Assembly: GCA_002725015.1 (NCBI GenBank)
Contig: PBQM01000075.1
Coordinates: 1-33,331, forward strand
Origin: Flavobacteriaceae bacterium
Lineage (GTDB): Bacteria; Bacteroidota; Bacteroidia; Flavobacteriales; Flavobacteriaceae
Length of the DNA stretch: 33,331 nt
Direction: 5' to 3'
The position numbers and the translations under genes were made by a program. Shown one piece after another: positions 18,299 to 27,584 of the stretch; position 1 is the first letter of the stretch, and each line of letters begins with the position of its first letter. A model generated the notes under the pieces. It had not been told where the DNA came from. It ran no database searches and was given only the letters and a program-made list of their open reading frames with translations.

Positions 18299-18316
18299 AA
18301 TTTTTTATTTAGGGCC

Positions 18317-21148
18317 TTAAAGTAATTCTTTTTTTAAATATTTAGCGGTGTGACTCACTTTGTTTTTGACCATATTTTCAGGCGTTCCACACGCAATAAT
18401 TGTGCCACCGCCTTGCCCGCCTTCAAGACCTATGTCTACAATGTAATCAACGGCTTTTATGACATCCATATTGTGTTCAATAATAAGAACCGTATTTCCT
18501 TTATCGACAAGTTTTTGCAAAACATTCAACAGTACACGAATGTCTTCAAAGTGGAGTCCAGTAGTGGGTTCGTCTAAAATATAGATTGTATTGCCAGTAT
18601 CGCGCTTGCTGAGCTCAGACGCCAGTTTGATGCGTTGGGCCTCACCACCCGATAAGGTGGTGCTTTGTTGTCCCAAGGTTATATAGCCCAAGCCTACATC
18701 TTTAATGGTCTTGAGTTTTCTGTATATTTTTGGAATCTGATCAAAAAAATCTACGGCCTCGTCAATGGTCATATTTAAAACATCGCTGATAGATTTTCCT
18801 TTGTATCTAATTTCAAGTGTCTCGCGGTTGAAACGCTTCCCCATACAACTTTCACATTGCACATAAACATCGGGCAGAAAATTCATTTCAATCACACGCA
18901 ATCCACCACCCTTGCAAGTTTCGCAGCGCCCTCCTGAAACATTAAAGCTAAAGCGTCCAGGTTTATACCCTCGGATTTGTGCCTCGGGAATTTTAGCAAA
19001 TAAACTTCTTATCTCACTAAAAACACCAGTGTAAGTTGCGGGGTTGCTACGGGGAGTTCGGCCAATAGGCGTCTGGTTGATGTCAATTACTTTGTCCAAG
19101 TGTTCCAATCCTTCGATAGATTTATAAGGAAGTGGTTCTTTGACTCCATTGAAATAATAATTGTTTAAAATGGGATAAAGCGTCTCATTGATCAATGTCG
19201 ATTTTCCACTGCCAGAAACCCCAGTAATTCCAACCATCATACCGAGCGGTATTTTGACAGTCACATTTTTAAGATTATTCCCTGTACAGCCTTTGAGTTC
19301 TATAAATTTTCCATTCCCTTTTCGCCGCTTTTTAGGTATTTCAATGGCCAATTCTCCATTTAAGTAGGCAGCTGTGAGAGTTTTGGCTTTCAACAATTCT
19401 TTTGGGCCACCTTGGCTGATAATTGTACCTCCATTTTTTCCGGCATATGGACCGATGTCTAAAATGTGATTGGCCTGCTCAATCATATCTTTATCATGCT
19501 CAACTACAATGACAGAATTACCAACATCTCTAAGGGTCTTTAAAGATTGAATCAGTTTTTGATTGTCGCGCTGGTGCAATCCAATACTGGGCTCATCTAA
19601 GATGTAAAGGACGCCTACGAGCTCAGATCCAATTTGAGTGGCCAAGCGAATGCGTTGTGCCTCTCCACCAGAAAGAGACTTTGAACTTCTGTTTAAACTC
19701 AGGTAATTTAAGCCCACGTCTAGCAGAAATTGTAGACGCACACTAATTTCTTTTATAATTTCTTTGGCAATGCTGTATTGTTTACTGCTCAAATGACTTG
19801 GTAACTCCTTAAACCAATCTGATAAATCGCTGATATCCATGGCTGACAATTCAGCAATATTTTTGTTATTTATCACAAAATACAGTGCTTCTTTTTTTAG
19901 GCGTGTTCCTTGACAGGACGGACACTCAATTTTATCCATATAACGTTTGGCCCATCGCTTTATACTGCTCGAATCTGTGGTTTTATATTGGTGTTCTATA
20001 AAATTTGCAATGCCATCAAAATCAATGGCATATTCTCGTGAAAGTCCTAAAGTTTTGTTGGCCACTGAAAATTTATCCTTTCCACCAAATAAAATGAGAT
20101 CCATGGCTTCTTTGGGAATTTTTGATATAGGATCTGAAAGTGTAAAGTTGAAACGCTGTGCGATTAAATCTAATTGTTTAAATATCCAAGAATTTTTTTG
20201 GGGCCCTTGCGGTGCCAAGCCACCGTTTTTAATTGACAATTGCGGGTCAGGTATGATTTTATTTATATTGACTTTGTAAATACTGCCAATCCCGTTACAT
20301 TCTGGACAGGCGCCTTTAGGGGAATTAAATGAAAAATTGTTGGGCTCTGGATTGGGGTAGGACAGGCCAGTGCTTGGGCACATCAAATTACGACTGAAGA
20401 ATCTCGGTTTTTTCTCAGCTTCAGCCAATACCATCATTACATCATCACCTTGATTTAAAGCCATCAAAATGGAATCTTTAAGTCTTTTTGAATCCATGGT
20501 TTTCTCATCAATTTTTAATCGATCTATAACCACTTCAATGTCATGGACTTTATAGCGGTCTAAGCGCATTCCTGGGGTGATATTAACAACTTCACCATCG
20601 ACTCTAACTTTAACAAAACCCTGCTTGGCTATTTGTTCAAACAATTCGCGATAATGTCCCTTTCGAGAACGCACCAAAGGGGCCAATATGGAAATTCTCT
20701 TGTTGTTATAGCTCTCAACAATCAGTGATTTTATTTGATCGTCATGATAGCTTACCATTTTTTCGTTTGTTTTATAACTGTAGGCATCCGCTGCTCTTGC
20801 ATACAGCAAGCGTAAAAAGTCATAAACTTCCGTTATGGTACCAACGGTTGATCGTGGAGATTTGCTGGTTGTTTTTTGCTCAATGGCGATCACGGGAGAC
20901 AGACCATCAATTTTATCGACATCAGGGCGCTCCAATGAACCTAAAAATTGCCTTGCGTAGGCAGAAAAAGTCTCAATATATCTGCGTTGACCTTCAGCAT
21001 AAATAGTATCAAAAGCCAGTGATGATTTACCACTGCCTGACAGTCCGGTTATGACCACCAATTGGTTGCGGGGAATATTGACATCGATATTCTTTAAATT
21101 GTGAACTCTGGCGCCTTTGACTTCAATATATTCATCAAAATTTTTCAT
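18317..21148 (-). CDS. uvrA: Excinuclease ABC subunit A
   Basis: A 943-residue damage sensor of nucleotide excision repair. It has two ABC ATPase modules: Walker [14 protein letters not shown] near 33 and [10 protein letters not shown] near 645, with signature motifs [12 protein letters not shown] near 495 and [12 protein letters not shown] near 838. Zinc-type cysteine pairs are present (CPECNG and CPSCQG in the first half, CETCKGGG and CESCMGKRF in the second). Length is normal. Its ATG overlaps the stop of the YciO-like gene in an ATGA arrangement, so translation is probably coupled. UvrD is encoded two genes upstream, so two excision-repair partners share one transcript. Confidence 0.97.
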   Translation of the reverse strand: MKNFDEYIEVKGARVHNLKNIDVNIPRNQLVVITGLSGSGKSSLAFDTIYAEGQRRYIETFSAYARQFLGSLERPDVDKIDGLSPVIAIEQKTTSKSPRSTVGTITEVYDFLRLLYARAADAYSYKTNEKMVSYHDDQIKSLIVESYNNKRISILAPLVRSRKGHYRELFEQIAKQGFVKVRVDGEVVNITPGMRLDRYKVHDIEVVIDRLKIDEKTMDSKRLKDSILMALNQGDDVMMVLAEAEKKPRFFSRNLMCPSTGLSYPNPEPNNFSFNSPKGACPECNGIGSIYKVNINKIIPDPQLSIKNGGLAPQGPQKNSWIFKQLDLIAQRFNFTLSDPISKIPKEAMDLILFGGKDKFSVANKTLGLSREYAIDFDGIANFIEHQYKTTDSSSIKRWAKRYMDKIECPSCQGTRLKKEALYFVINNKNIAELSAMDISDLSDWFKELPSHLSSKQYSIAKEIIKEISVRLQFLLDVGLNYLSLNRSSKSLSGGEAQRIRLATQIGSELVGVLYILDEPSIGLHQRDNQKLIQSLKTLRDVGNSVIVVEHDKDMIEQANHILDIGPYAGKNGGTIISQGGPKELLKAKTLTAAYLNGELAIEIPKKRRKGNGKFIELKGCTGNNLKNVTVKIPLGMMVGITGVSGSGKSTLINETLYPILNNYYFNGVKEPLPYKSIEGLEHLDKVIDINQTPIGRTPRSNPATYTGVFSEIRSLFAKIPEAQIRGYKPGRFSFNVSGGRCETCKGGGLRVIEMNFLPDVYVQCESCMGKRFNRETLEIRYKGKSISDVLNMTIDEAVDFFDQIPKIYRKLKTIKDVGLGYITLGQQSTTLSGGEAQRIKLASELSKRDTGNTIYILDEPTTGLHFEDIRVLLNVLQKLVDKGNTVLIIEHNMDVIKAVDYIVDIGLEGGQGGGTIIACGTPENMVKNKVSHTAKYLKKELL

Positions 21149-21768
21149 ATCGCTTCTACAAATTCTCCAGCGCCTTGGCGGATAATTATTGGTCTTTCAT
21201 TGGTGGCATCAATAACGGTTGAGGGGACATTACCTCCAAAACCACTGTCAATAACAACATCTACTTTAGATTGCCATTGCTCAAAAATAATTTCGGGATC
21301 AGAGGTGTATTCAATGATGTTGTCATTGTCATGTATAGAGGTGGTAAGAATGGGGTTTCCCAGACGTTTGACAATTTCTAGTATGACTGAATGATTTGGG
21401 ACTCGGATCCCTACAGTTTTCCTTTTTTTAAAAGGACGTGGAAGGGCTTTATTGCTGGGAAGTATAAAAGTATAGGGTCCAGGTAAATATTTTTTAAGAA
21501 GTTTAAATGTACTGCTGTTGAGTTGGGCTGTATAGGCGCTGAGATTACTGAGGTTGTGACAAATAAAGGCCAGATTTGCCCGCTCTAATTTTTCCCCTTT
21601 AATCCGGGACAGTTGTTGCATTGCTTTTATGTTTTTAACATCACATCCCAAGGCATATACAGTATCTGTAGGGTAGATGACCAACCCCCCGTTTTTAAGG
21701 ATGTCAACCACCCTTTCTAGAATTCTTGGCTGGGGGTTTTCAGCATATATTTTTAGGAATTCAGCCAT
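21145..21768 (-). CDS. YciO/Sua5/TsaC family protein
   Basis: A 207-residue YrdC-fold protein. YPTDTVYALGCDVKN (about 32-46) is the ATP/threonine pocket. Family members make threonylcarbamoyl-AMP for t6A in ANN-decoding tRNAs. Segments such as NLAFICHNLSNLSAYT, PGPYTFILPSN and KRKTVGIRVPNH are closer to E. coli YciO than to TsaC, and the TsaC-type KxR motif is not obvious (it reads RIKGEKLERANL). The enzyme could be the housekeeping t6A synthase or a YciO paralogue. I chose the ATG at 21768: it directly follows the uvrD stop (TAA, one base, ATG), whereas a longer frame to 21822 would run into uvrD. Confidence 0.87.
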   Translation of the reverse strand: MAEFLKIYAENPQPRILERVVDILKNGGLVIYPTDTVYALGCDVKNIKAMQQLSRIKGEKLERANLAFICHNLSNLSAYTAQLNSSTFKLLKKYLPGPYTFILPSNKALPRPFKKRKTVGIRVPNHSVILEIVKRLGNPILTTSIHDNDNIIEYTSDPEIIFEQWQSKVDVVIDSGFGGNVPSTVIDATNERPIIIRQGAGEFVEAI

Positions 21769-21769
21769 T

Positions 21770-24082
21770 TTAGGACAAGATTTCAAGTTTCGCAAAGCGC
21801 AACAACAGTTTTTTGACGCCAACTGCGCTAAATTTTATCTCCGCTTTTAAATCGGCTCCCTTGCCTTCAATTTTTAGGACTTCACCATTTCCAAAGCGTT
21901 GGTGGTTCACAACATTGCCTACGGTGAGATTGGAGTCAAATAAATTGGTGCTTGTAGCGCTGTTGTTTATTTTTTTTAAATGTTTTGGCGCTTTTGCGCT
22001 CAATGATGTCCTTTTGGGTTTAGATCGCGAAGGTTTTTTATAACGAATTTGATGGGGTTCAACATCTCCAAATATATCGGCACTTAGCATTGGGTTGAAA
22101 CGTTTTTCTTCTTTTGGGGTGGTGATATTTAAATAACGATCGTCAATTTCTTCAATAAATCGACTGGGCTCTGCGTCAATGAGTTTTCCCCAACGGTATC
22201 TGGAAAGTGCATAGGTTAAATAGACTTGCTTTTCGGCTCTTGTAACGGCCACATAGAACAATCTTCTCTCTTCTTCCAGCTCACTTCTTGTATTCATACT
22301 CATCGCACTGGGAAATAAATCTTCCTCCAATCCAACCACATAAACATAGGTAAATTCTAAACCCTTGGCCAAATGGATGGTCATCAAGGCAACCTTATCA
22401 CTGTCGCTATTTTCTTCATTGTCTAAATCAGTTGCCAAGGCCACATCCTCTAAAAATTCTGCCAATGCGCCCTTTGCCTCCGCCAACTCTTGTTGACCTT
22501 TTACAAAATCTTTAATTCCATTTAATAATTCCTCAACATTTTCCATCCGGGTGATTCCTTCTGGAGTGCCATCATTTTTTAATTCGCGAATCAGACCACT
22601 GACACGGCAAACGTGCTCGGTCAATTCAAAAGCATTCGCCGTCTGGTTCATCACTTGAAAACTTTCAATCATGGTACAAAAGTTAGTCAGCTTTGTCTTG
22701 GTTCCCGAATTGAGATTTATTTGAAAACTATGTATGTTTTTTATCAGCTCAAAAATAGACACTCCAGCAGCATTGGCAGCGACAATGAGTCGGTCTATTG
22801 TAGTTTGCCCAATTCCTCGGCCAGGAAAATTAATGATGCGCTTCAATGCTTCTTCGTCGGCAGGATTGACAATGAGTCGCAAATAGGAGAGGACATCTTT
22901 GATTTCTTTTCTTTGGTAGAACGAAAGCCCCCCATAAATTCTGTAATTAATACCTCGCTTTCGCAAAGCATCTTCAATGGCGCGGGATTGTGCATTGGTT
23001 CTGTACAGAACAGCAAAATCAGTATTTTTGGCTTGATGATTCATTTTATTTTCAAAAATCGAACTGGCCACATAACGCCCTTCATCCCCATCTGTTAGAG
23101 ATCGGTTCACCACAATAGGCATGCCCTCTTCATTGGCCGTCCAAACAACCTTGTCCAATTTTGTTTGATTTTTATCAATGATCGAATTGGCTGCATTGAC
23201 GATGTTTTTTGTAGAGCGATAATTTTGCTCTAAGCGGTAAACTTTTACATCATCGTAGTCTCGTTGAAAGTTTAGAATATTGTTGATATTAGCGCCTCGA
23301 AAGGCATAAATACTTTGAGCATCGTCACCCACGACACAAATGTTTTGAAACCGATCCGAAAGCGCACGTACAATTAAATATTGAGAGTGGTTGGTGTCTT
23401 GGTACTCATCTACCAAAATATAGCGAAACCGCTGTTGGTATTTGGCCAATACATCCGGAAATCGCGTCAATAATTCATTGGTCTTAAGCAAAAGGTCATC
23501 AAAATCCATAGCACCTGCTTTAAAACAACGGTCCACATAGGTTTTGTAAATGTCTCCCAGTTTGGGCCGCTTGGCCATGGTATCGGCCTCCAAAAGTTCT
23601 GGATTTTGAAAATAGGCTTTAACTGTGATAAGACTGTTTTTATAGGAAGAAATACGACTGTAAATTTGCTTGTATTTATAGAGGTCTTTATCCAAATTCA
23701 TTTCCTTTATAATAGAGGCGACAAGACGTTGAGAATCTTGGGTGTCATAAATCGTAAAATTTGAAGGGTATCCAAGGCGATCGGCCTCAAAGCGCAGTAT
23801 TTTGGCAAATACGGAGTGGAAGGTTCCCATCCACAAGTTCTTTGCTTCACTGTCTCCAACAATTGACGAAATTCTAGATTTCATTTCTCTGGCAGCTTTG
23901 TTGGTAAACGTAAGGGCCAAAATATTAAAGGGATCTACACCTTCACTCATCAAATAAGCAATTCTATAAGTCAGAACACGAGTTTTACCAGAGCCAGCAC
24001 CAGCAATGACAATCATTGGACCCTCTTTCTGTAAAGTGGGGGCCAATTGTGCCTCATTGAGTTGATTTAAATAAGCCTGCAA
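21770..24082 (-). CDS. ATP-dependent DNA helicase UvrD/PcrA
   Basis: A 770-residue SF1A 3'-5' helicase. The Q-motif region LNEAQLAPT is at the start, Walker A AGAGSGKTR near 28-36 and DEYQDT near 225. LEQNYRST, MTIHLAKGLEFTYVY (motif V) and VAVTRAEKQVYLTY (motif VI) follow. The last 50 residues form the Tudor-like domain (VVNHQRFGNGEVL) that binds RNA polymerase in PcrA. It works in excision repair, mismatch repair and removal of stalled complexes. The start is TTG: the frame is open back to a TAA but contains no ATG or GTG before it, and the first internal Met is inside the ATP site. It leads the uvrD-yciO-uvrA-LOG-barrel run. Confidence 0.95.
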   Translation of the reverse strand: MQAYLNQLNEAQLAPTLQKEGPMIVIAGAGSGKTRVLTYRIAYLMSEGVDPFNILALTFTNKAAREMKSRISSIVGDSEAKNLWMGTFHSVFAKILRFEADRLGYPSNFTIYDTQDSQRLVASIIKEMNLDKDLYKYKQIYSRISSYKNSLITVKAYFQNPELLEADTMAKRPKLGDIYKTYVDRCFKAGAMDFDDLLLKTNELLTRFPDVLAKYQQRFRYILVDEYQDTNHSQYLIVRALSDRFQNICVVGDDAQSIYAFRGANINNILNFQRDYDDVKVYRLEQNYRSTKNIVNAANSIIDKNQTKLDKVVWTANEEGMPIVVNRSLTDGDEGRYVASSIFENKMNHQAKNTDFAVLYRTNAQSRAIEDALRKRGINYRIYGGLSFYQRKEIKDVLSYLRLIVNPADEEALKRIINFPGRGIGQTTIDRLIVAANAAGVSIFELIKNIHSFQINLNSGTKTKLTNFCTMIESFQVMNQTANAFELTEHVCRVSGLIRELKNDGTPEGITRMENVEELLNGIKDFVKGQQELAEAKGALAEFLEDVALATDLDNEENSDSDKVALMTIHLAKGLEFTYVYVVGLEEDLFPSAMSMNTRSELEEERRLFYVAVTRAEKQVYLTYALSRYRWGKLIDAEPSRFIEEIDDRYLNITTPKEEKRFNPMLSADIFGDVEPHQIRYKKPSRSKPKRTSLSAKAPKHLKKINNSATSTNLFDSNLTVGNVVNHQRFGNGEVLKIEGKGADLKAEIKFSAVGVKKLLLRFAKLEILS

Positions 24083-24263
24083 AGAATTGAATTTTAAAGC
24101 TGTGAAATTAAGTAATGTTATTCGGTTTTATATGCAGTTTAACGAATAATTATAAACAATCCCAGGCTGAAAACACGGATCTAGACAACTGTAAAATTGG
24201 ACCTATATCGGGACTGTTTAAAACACTTTAAAAGCGATTAAATATAGAGCTGCAAAATCCCTG

Positions 24264-24294
24264 CAAAATTATTAAATTAGTGGTTGTTAATCAA
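24264..24294 (-). promoter_or_regulatory. Bacteroidota-type promoter for the uvrD run
   Basis: Read leftward: TTG (24294-24292; another TTG sits directly before it), exactly 20 bases, then TAATTTTG (24271-24264). Both halves match. It lies about 180 bases before the uvrD TTG start, giving an unusually long leader (about 24083-24257) that contains no ATG and no recognisable riboswitch. The region up to 24305 also has to hold the promoter of the divergent gene, for which I found no exact TAnnTTTG box. Confidence 0.65.
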
Positions 24295-24305
24295 CAATAC
24301 ATGTC

Positions 24306-24824
24306 ATGGGCGAAGAATTTTTTGGACTCTTTATTTACTGTATCCCCGCAGTTGTTACGGCCGCTATTGCTTTCTTCTTCTTTAGAGAATATTCCAAGCA
24401 CGAGAGCAGGCGCACAAACTCTTTCGCAAACCAAGCGATTCAAAAAGAGGTTTTAGTTGCTAAACTTCAAGCCTACGAGCGATTGACTTTGTTTTTGGAA
24501 CGCAGCTCAGCCCAACAGCTTTTGACACGTGTAGCGCCAATTGCCCCTCAAGCAGCCGCTTATAAAGATTTGCTAATTGCTACCATTAAGCAAGAATATG
24601 AGCACAATCTAGCGCAGCAAATTTATGTCTCTGAACCCTGTTGGCATCTGCTGTCCGCTGCAAAAGATAACAGCTTGCAAATTATTTCAAGTTTTAAGGC
24701 GGAAAAAGATGCCAATGCCGAAACCCTAAGACCCTTGCTTTTAGCAGCGCTTTCACAATCTGAATTATCGCCCAAAAAAGCCCTTAAATTTTTAAAAGAA
24801 GAAGTTTCAATCCTATTGAATTAA
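24306..24824 (+). CDS. Conserved hypothetical protein with one N-terminal membrane helix
   Basis: 172 residues: one membrane helix at about 5-27 (FFGLFIYCIPAVVTAAIAFFFF), then a charged, mostly helical soluble part (KLQAYERLTLFLERSS, IKQEYEHNLAQQIYVSEP). I recognise the pattern as a small uncharacterised family typical of Bacteroidota (DUF7935-like), but I have no function for it. It ends four bases before recG and is probably co-transcribed with it. The ATG at 24306 is chosen; the earlier ATG at 24301 is in another frame. Confidence 0.75.
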   Translation: MGEEFFGLFIYCIPAVVTAAIAFFFFREYSKHESRRTNSFANQAIQKEVLVAKLQAYERLTLFLERSSAQQLLTRVAPIAPQAAAYKDLLIATIKQEYEHNLAQQIYVSEPCWHLLSAAKDNSLQIISSFKAEKDANAETLRPLLLAALSQSELSPKKALKFLKEEVSILLN

Positions 24825-24828
24825 GAAC

Positions 24829-26934
24829 ATGGCTGATGCTGTTTTACAGACACCAATTGATTATCTTAAAGGGGTAGGCCCCAACCGCGCTTCTCTTTTG
24901 CGTTCGGAGTTGGGAATACATACTTGCCAAGATTTATTGCATTTATTCCCCAACCGCTATATTGACAGAACTCAGTTTTATAATATTGCCGCACTAGAAC
25001 GCAATAATTCTGAAGTTCAAATTATTGGTAAAATCACTGCCTACAAAGAAATTTCTCAAAAGAACGGGAAGCGCTTGGTTGCTACTTTTTGCGATGCTTC
25101 TGGTCAAATGGAATTGGTATGGTTTCGGGGCCATAAATGGATACGAGAAAATTTAAAAATCAACACCTCTTATGTGATTTTTGGAAAAGTCAATTGGTTC
25201 AATGGTAATTTTAGCATGCCGCATCCTGATATGGAGCTAAAATCGGAATTTGACAAAGGTCTCAGAACCGCCATTCAACCTATATATCCTTCGACAGAAA
25301 TTCTAGGGAATCGCGGTATTTCAAATCGTGTCTTGTGTAAACTGATAGAGCAATTGTTTCTTCAAATAGACGGAAAATTTAAAGAATCACTTTCTGAAAA
25401 TTTATTAAACCAACACCAATTGATTTCCAAAGACGAGGCGCTTCTAAATATCCACTTTCCCAAAAATCAAAATTTATTAGCCAAAGCACAATTTCGATTG
25501 AAGTATGAAGAATTCTTTTTTATTCAATTGCAACTCATTTATAAAAACTTGATTCACAAATCCAAAATCAAAGGATTGGTATTTGAAGCTGTAGGGGCTT
25601 ATTTTAATGATTTCTATAAAAATCATTTACCATTTGACTTGACTGCTGCCCAAAAGCGTGTTGTTAAAGAAATCCGTGCTGATATGGGCAGTAACGCACA
25701 AATGAACCGCTTGTTGCAGGGAGATGTTGGTTCTGGAAAGACGATTGTAGCCTTTATGGCCATGTTGATTGCACTTGACAATGACTTTCAGGCTACCATG
25801 GTGGCCCCTACAGAAATCCTTGCCATTCAGCATTATACCGATCTAAAAATCCTTTGTGACGCTGTGGGCATTCAAATTGCTTTGCTCACAGGTTCAACAA
25901 AAACAGCCGATCGCAGATCACTTCACAAACATTTGCAAGACGGTCAACTACAGATTCTGGTTGGGACTCATGCGGTTTTAGAGGACAAGGTTCAATTTAA
26001 AAATTTAGGTTTGGCCATAATTGATGAGCAGCACCGCTTTGGGGTCGCTCAGCGCAGTAAATTATGGCATAAAAACACGACTCCTCCCCATGTTTTGGTC
26101 ATGACAGCCACCCCCATTCCAAGAACCTTGGCCATGTCGGTTTACGGAGATTTGGACATATCAGTCATTGACGAATTACCGCCAGGAAGAAAACCCATCA
26201 AAACGGTCCACCGTTTTGATAGCAACCGTTTAAAAGTTTTTAAATTTATTAGAGATGAAATTGTAAAAGGCCGTCAAATTTATATTGTATATCCCTTGAT
26301 CAAAGAAAGCCAAAAATTAGATTTTAAAGATCTAATGGACGGATATGAGAGCATTTCTAGAGAATTTCCCATACCAGAATATCAGATCTCCATTGTCCAC
26401 GGTCAAATGAAGGCCGCTGAAAAAGACTATGAAATGCAGCGTTTTGTCAAGGGCGAAACTCAGATCATGGTGGCAACCACCGTTATTGAAGTAGGGGTCA
26501 ATGTCCCAAATGCCTCTGTGATGCTCATTGAAAGTGCTGAACGCTTTGGCCTCTCTCAATTGCACCAATTGCGCGGTCGGGTTGGTCGTGGCGCTTCTCA
26601 GAGCTATTGTATTTTGATGACAAGTCACAAGCTAGGGAATGACAGTAAGACTCGAATGCAAACCATGGTGCATTCAAACGATGGATTTGAGATTGCAGAA
26701 GTTGATTTAAAGCTTAGAGGACCCGGCGATTTGATGGGCACCCAACAAAGTGGGGTGTTAAAACTTAAAATTGCCAATTTGATCCAAGATAAAAACTTGC
26801 TGGCTTTGGCTCGAGAATCTGCTAAAAAAACGCTCAAAGAAGACCCCAAACTGATGCTGCCGAAAAACGCCCCTATCAATACTACCTACATCGCCATGGG
26901 AACTTATAAAAATATATGGAATTACATCAGTTAG
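24829..26934 (+). CDS. recG: ATP-dependent DNA helicase RecG
   Basis: A 701-residue SF2 helicase that regresses stalled forks and remodels branched DNA. The N-terminal wedge (about 50-170) with LKGVGPNRASLLRSELGI reads as the usual start. Helicase motifs: Walker A GDVGSGKT near 301, the DEQH box near 399, MTATPIPRT near 424, and QLHQLRGRVGRG near 575. The C-terminal region after it is complete. Its stop shares four bases with the stop of the convergent AcpH-like gene. Confidence 0.96.
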   Translation: MADAVLQTPIDYLKGVGPNRASLLRSELGIHTCQDLLHLFPNRYIDRTQFYNIAALERNNSEVQIIGKITAYKEISQKNGKRLVATFCDASGQMELVWFRGHKWIRENLKINTSYVIFGKVNWFNGNFSMPHPDMELKSEFDKGLRTAIQPIYPSTEILGNRGISNRVLCKLIEQLFLQIDGKFKESLSENLLNQHQLISKDEALLNIHFPKNQNLLAKAQFRLKYEEFFFIQLQLIYKNLIHKSKIKGLVFEAVGAYFNDFYKNHLPFDLTAAQKRVVKEIRADMGSNAQMNRLLQGDVGSGKTIVAFMAMLIALDNDFQATMVAPTEILAIQHYTDLKILCDAVGIQIALLTGSTKTADRRSLHKHLQDGQLQILVGTHAVLEDKVQFKNLGLAIIDEQHRFGVAQRSKLWHKNTTPPHVLVMTATPIPRTLAMSVYGDLDISVIDELPPGRKPIKTVHRFDSNRLKVFKFIRDEIVKGRQIYIVYPLIKESQKLDFKDLMDGYESISREFPIPEYQISIVHGQMKAAEKDYEMQRFVKGETQIMVATTVIEVGVNVPNASVMLIESAERFGLSQLHQLRGRVGRGASQSYCILMTSHKLGNDSKTRMQTMVHSNDGFEIAEVDLKLRGPGDLMGTQQSGVLKLKIANLIQDKNLLALARESAKKTLKEDPKLMLPKNAPINTTYIAMGTYKNIWNYIS

Positions 26935-27515
26935 AATTCCAAAATAAAGTCTTTTGAAACTAGCATTAAATCTTTGAAAACAAGCTTAAAATCGGCTTCA
27001 AATGCGTCATAATGTGCCATCAGCTCGCGCGTTGCTTGGTGCATTCCAGATTTTCCTTTGGTGCGGCGGTTCATTCCATTTAAAGTATCTGAAATACCGT
27101 CTATAAATTGGTAATTATACAGCCAATTGTTTTGGACCATATAGGGGAGCATATATTGTATTTGTGGGGTGAGTCGTTTAAAATTTTTTTGAAACAGTCG
27201 GTAGTTTTTGTCTGCAAACTCACTCAAACTTTGACTGCTGTAATCTTTCCAGTTTTTAGCCAAGAAGTGATCGTAAAAAATATCTACTATGATACCTGAG
27301 TAATGCCCATAATTGGCATGCAGCCGCTTGGTACTGCTTTTAAAGTTAGGATGGGCATCCGTGCTGGTATCGATTTGTCGGTGTAACAAAATACCTTTTT
27401 GAATGTTTTTATCAAAGGCTTTGTACTGTCGCCCCTTGATGCTGTCGGCCATAAAGTTTCCGATAATAACACAAGGGTTATTTCCTGAAAGATAGATATG
27501 TGCGAGGAAATTCAT
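26931..27515 (-). CDS. Acyl carrier protein phosphodiesterase family (AcpH-like)
   Basis: A 194-residue protein matching E. coli AcpH in length. Family features: MNFLAHIYLS at the start, GNFMADSIKG (about 19-28) and GILLHRQIDTSTDAHP (about 41-56), the HD-like metal-site segments, then HYSGIIVDIFYDHFLA. AcpH removes the 4'-phosphopantetheine arm from acyl carrier protein. Many family members have not been tested, so the activity is inferred. A TAnnTTTG box lies only four bases upstream of the ATG, suggesting a leaderless message. Confidence 0.82.
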   Translation of the reverse strand: MNFLAHIYLSGNNPCVIIGNFMADSIKGRQYKAFDKNIQKGILLHRQIDTSTDAHPNFKSSTKRLHANYGHYSGIIVDIFYDHFLAKNWKDYSSQSLSEFADKNYRLFQKNFKRLTPQIQYMLPYMVQNNWLYNYQFIDGISDTLNGMNRRTKGKSGMHQATRELMAHYDAFEADFKLVFKDLMLVSKDFILEF

Positions 27516-27519
27516 GGCT

Positions 27520-27527
27520 CAAAATTA
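27520..27527 (-). promoter_or_regulatory. -7 element immediately before the AcpH-like gene
   Basis: Read leftward the sequence is TAATTTTG, an exact TAnnTTTG box whose last base is four bases from the start codon at 27515. Transcription would begin at or next to the ATG. No TTG is found at the -33 distance. Confidence 0.4.
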
Positions 27528-27561
27528 TGAATACTAATTTATTAAAGTAGAATTGAAATCC

Positions 27562-27569
27562 TATATTTG
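27562..27569 (+). promoter_or_regulatory. -7 element of glmM
   Basis: TATATTTG, an exact TAnnTTTG box, ends 15 bases before the glmM ATG. The -33 position reads TTA/TTT rather than TTG, so only the -7 half is strong. The spacing to the start codon is the same as in the E1 dehydrogenase promoter. Confidence 0.5.
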
Positions 27570-27584
27570 CTTAAATATTTTTAA

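Noticed and set aside
22613-23098. Open frame of 161 codons on the + strand inside uvrD
   Set aside because: It is antisense to strongly conserved helicase motifs, has no recognisable domain, and its residues follow from the codon pattern of the opposite strand.
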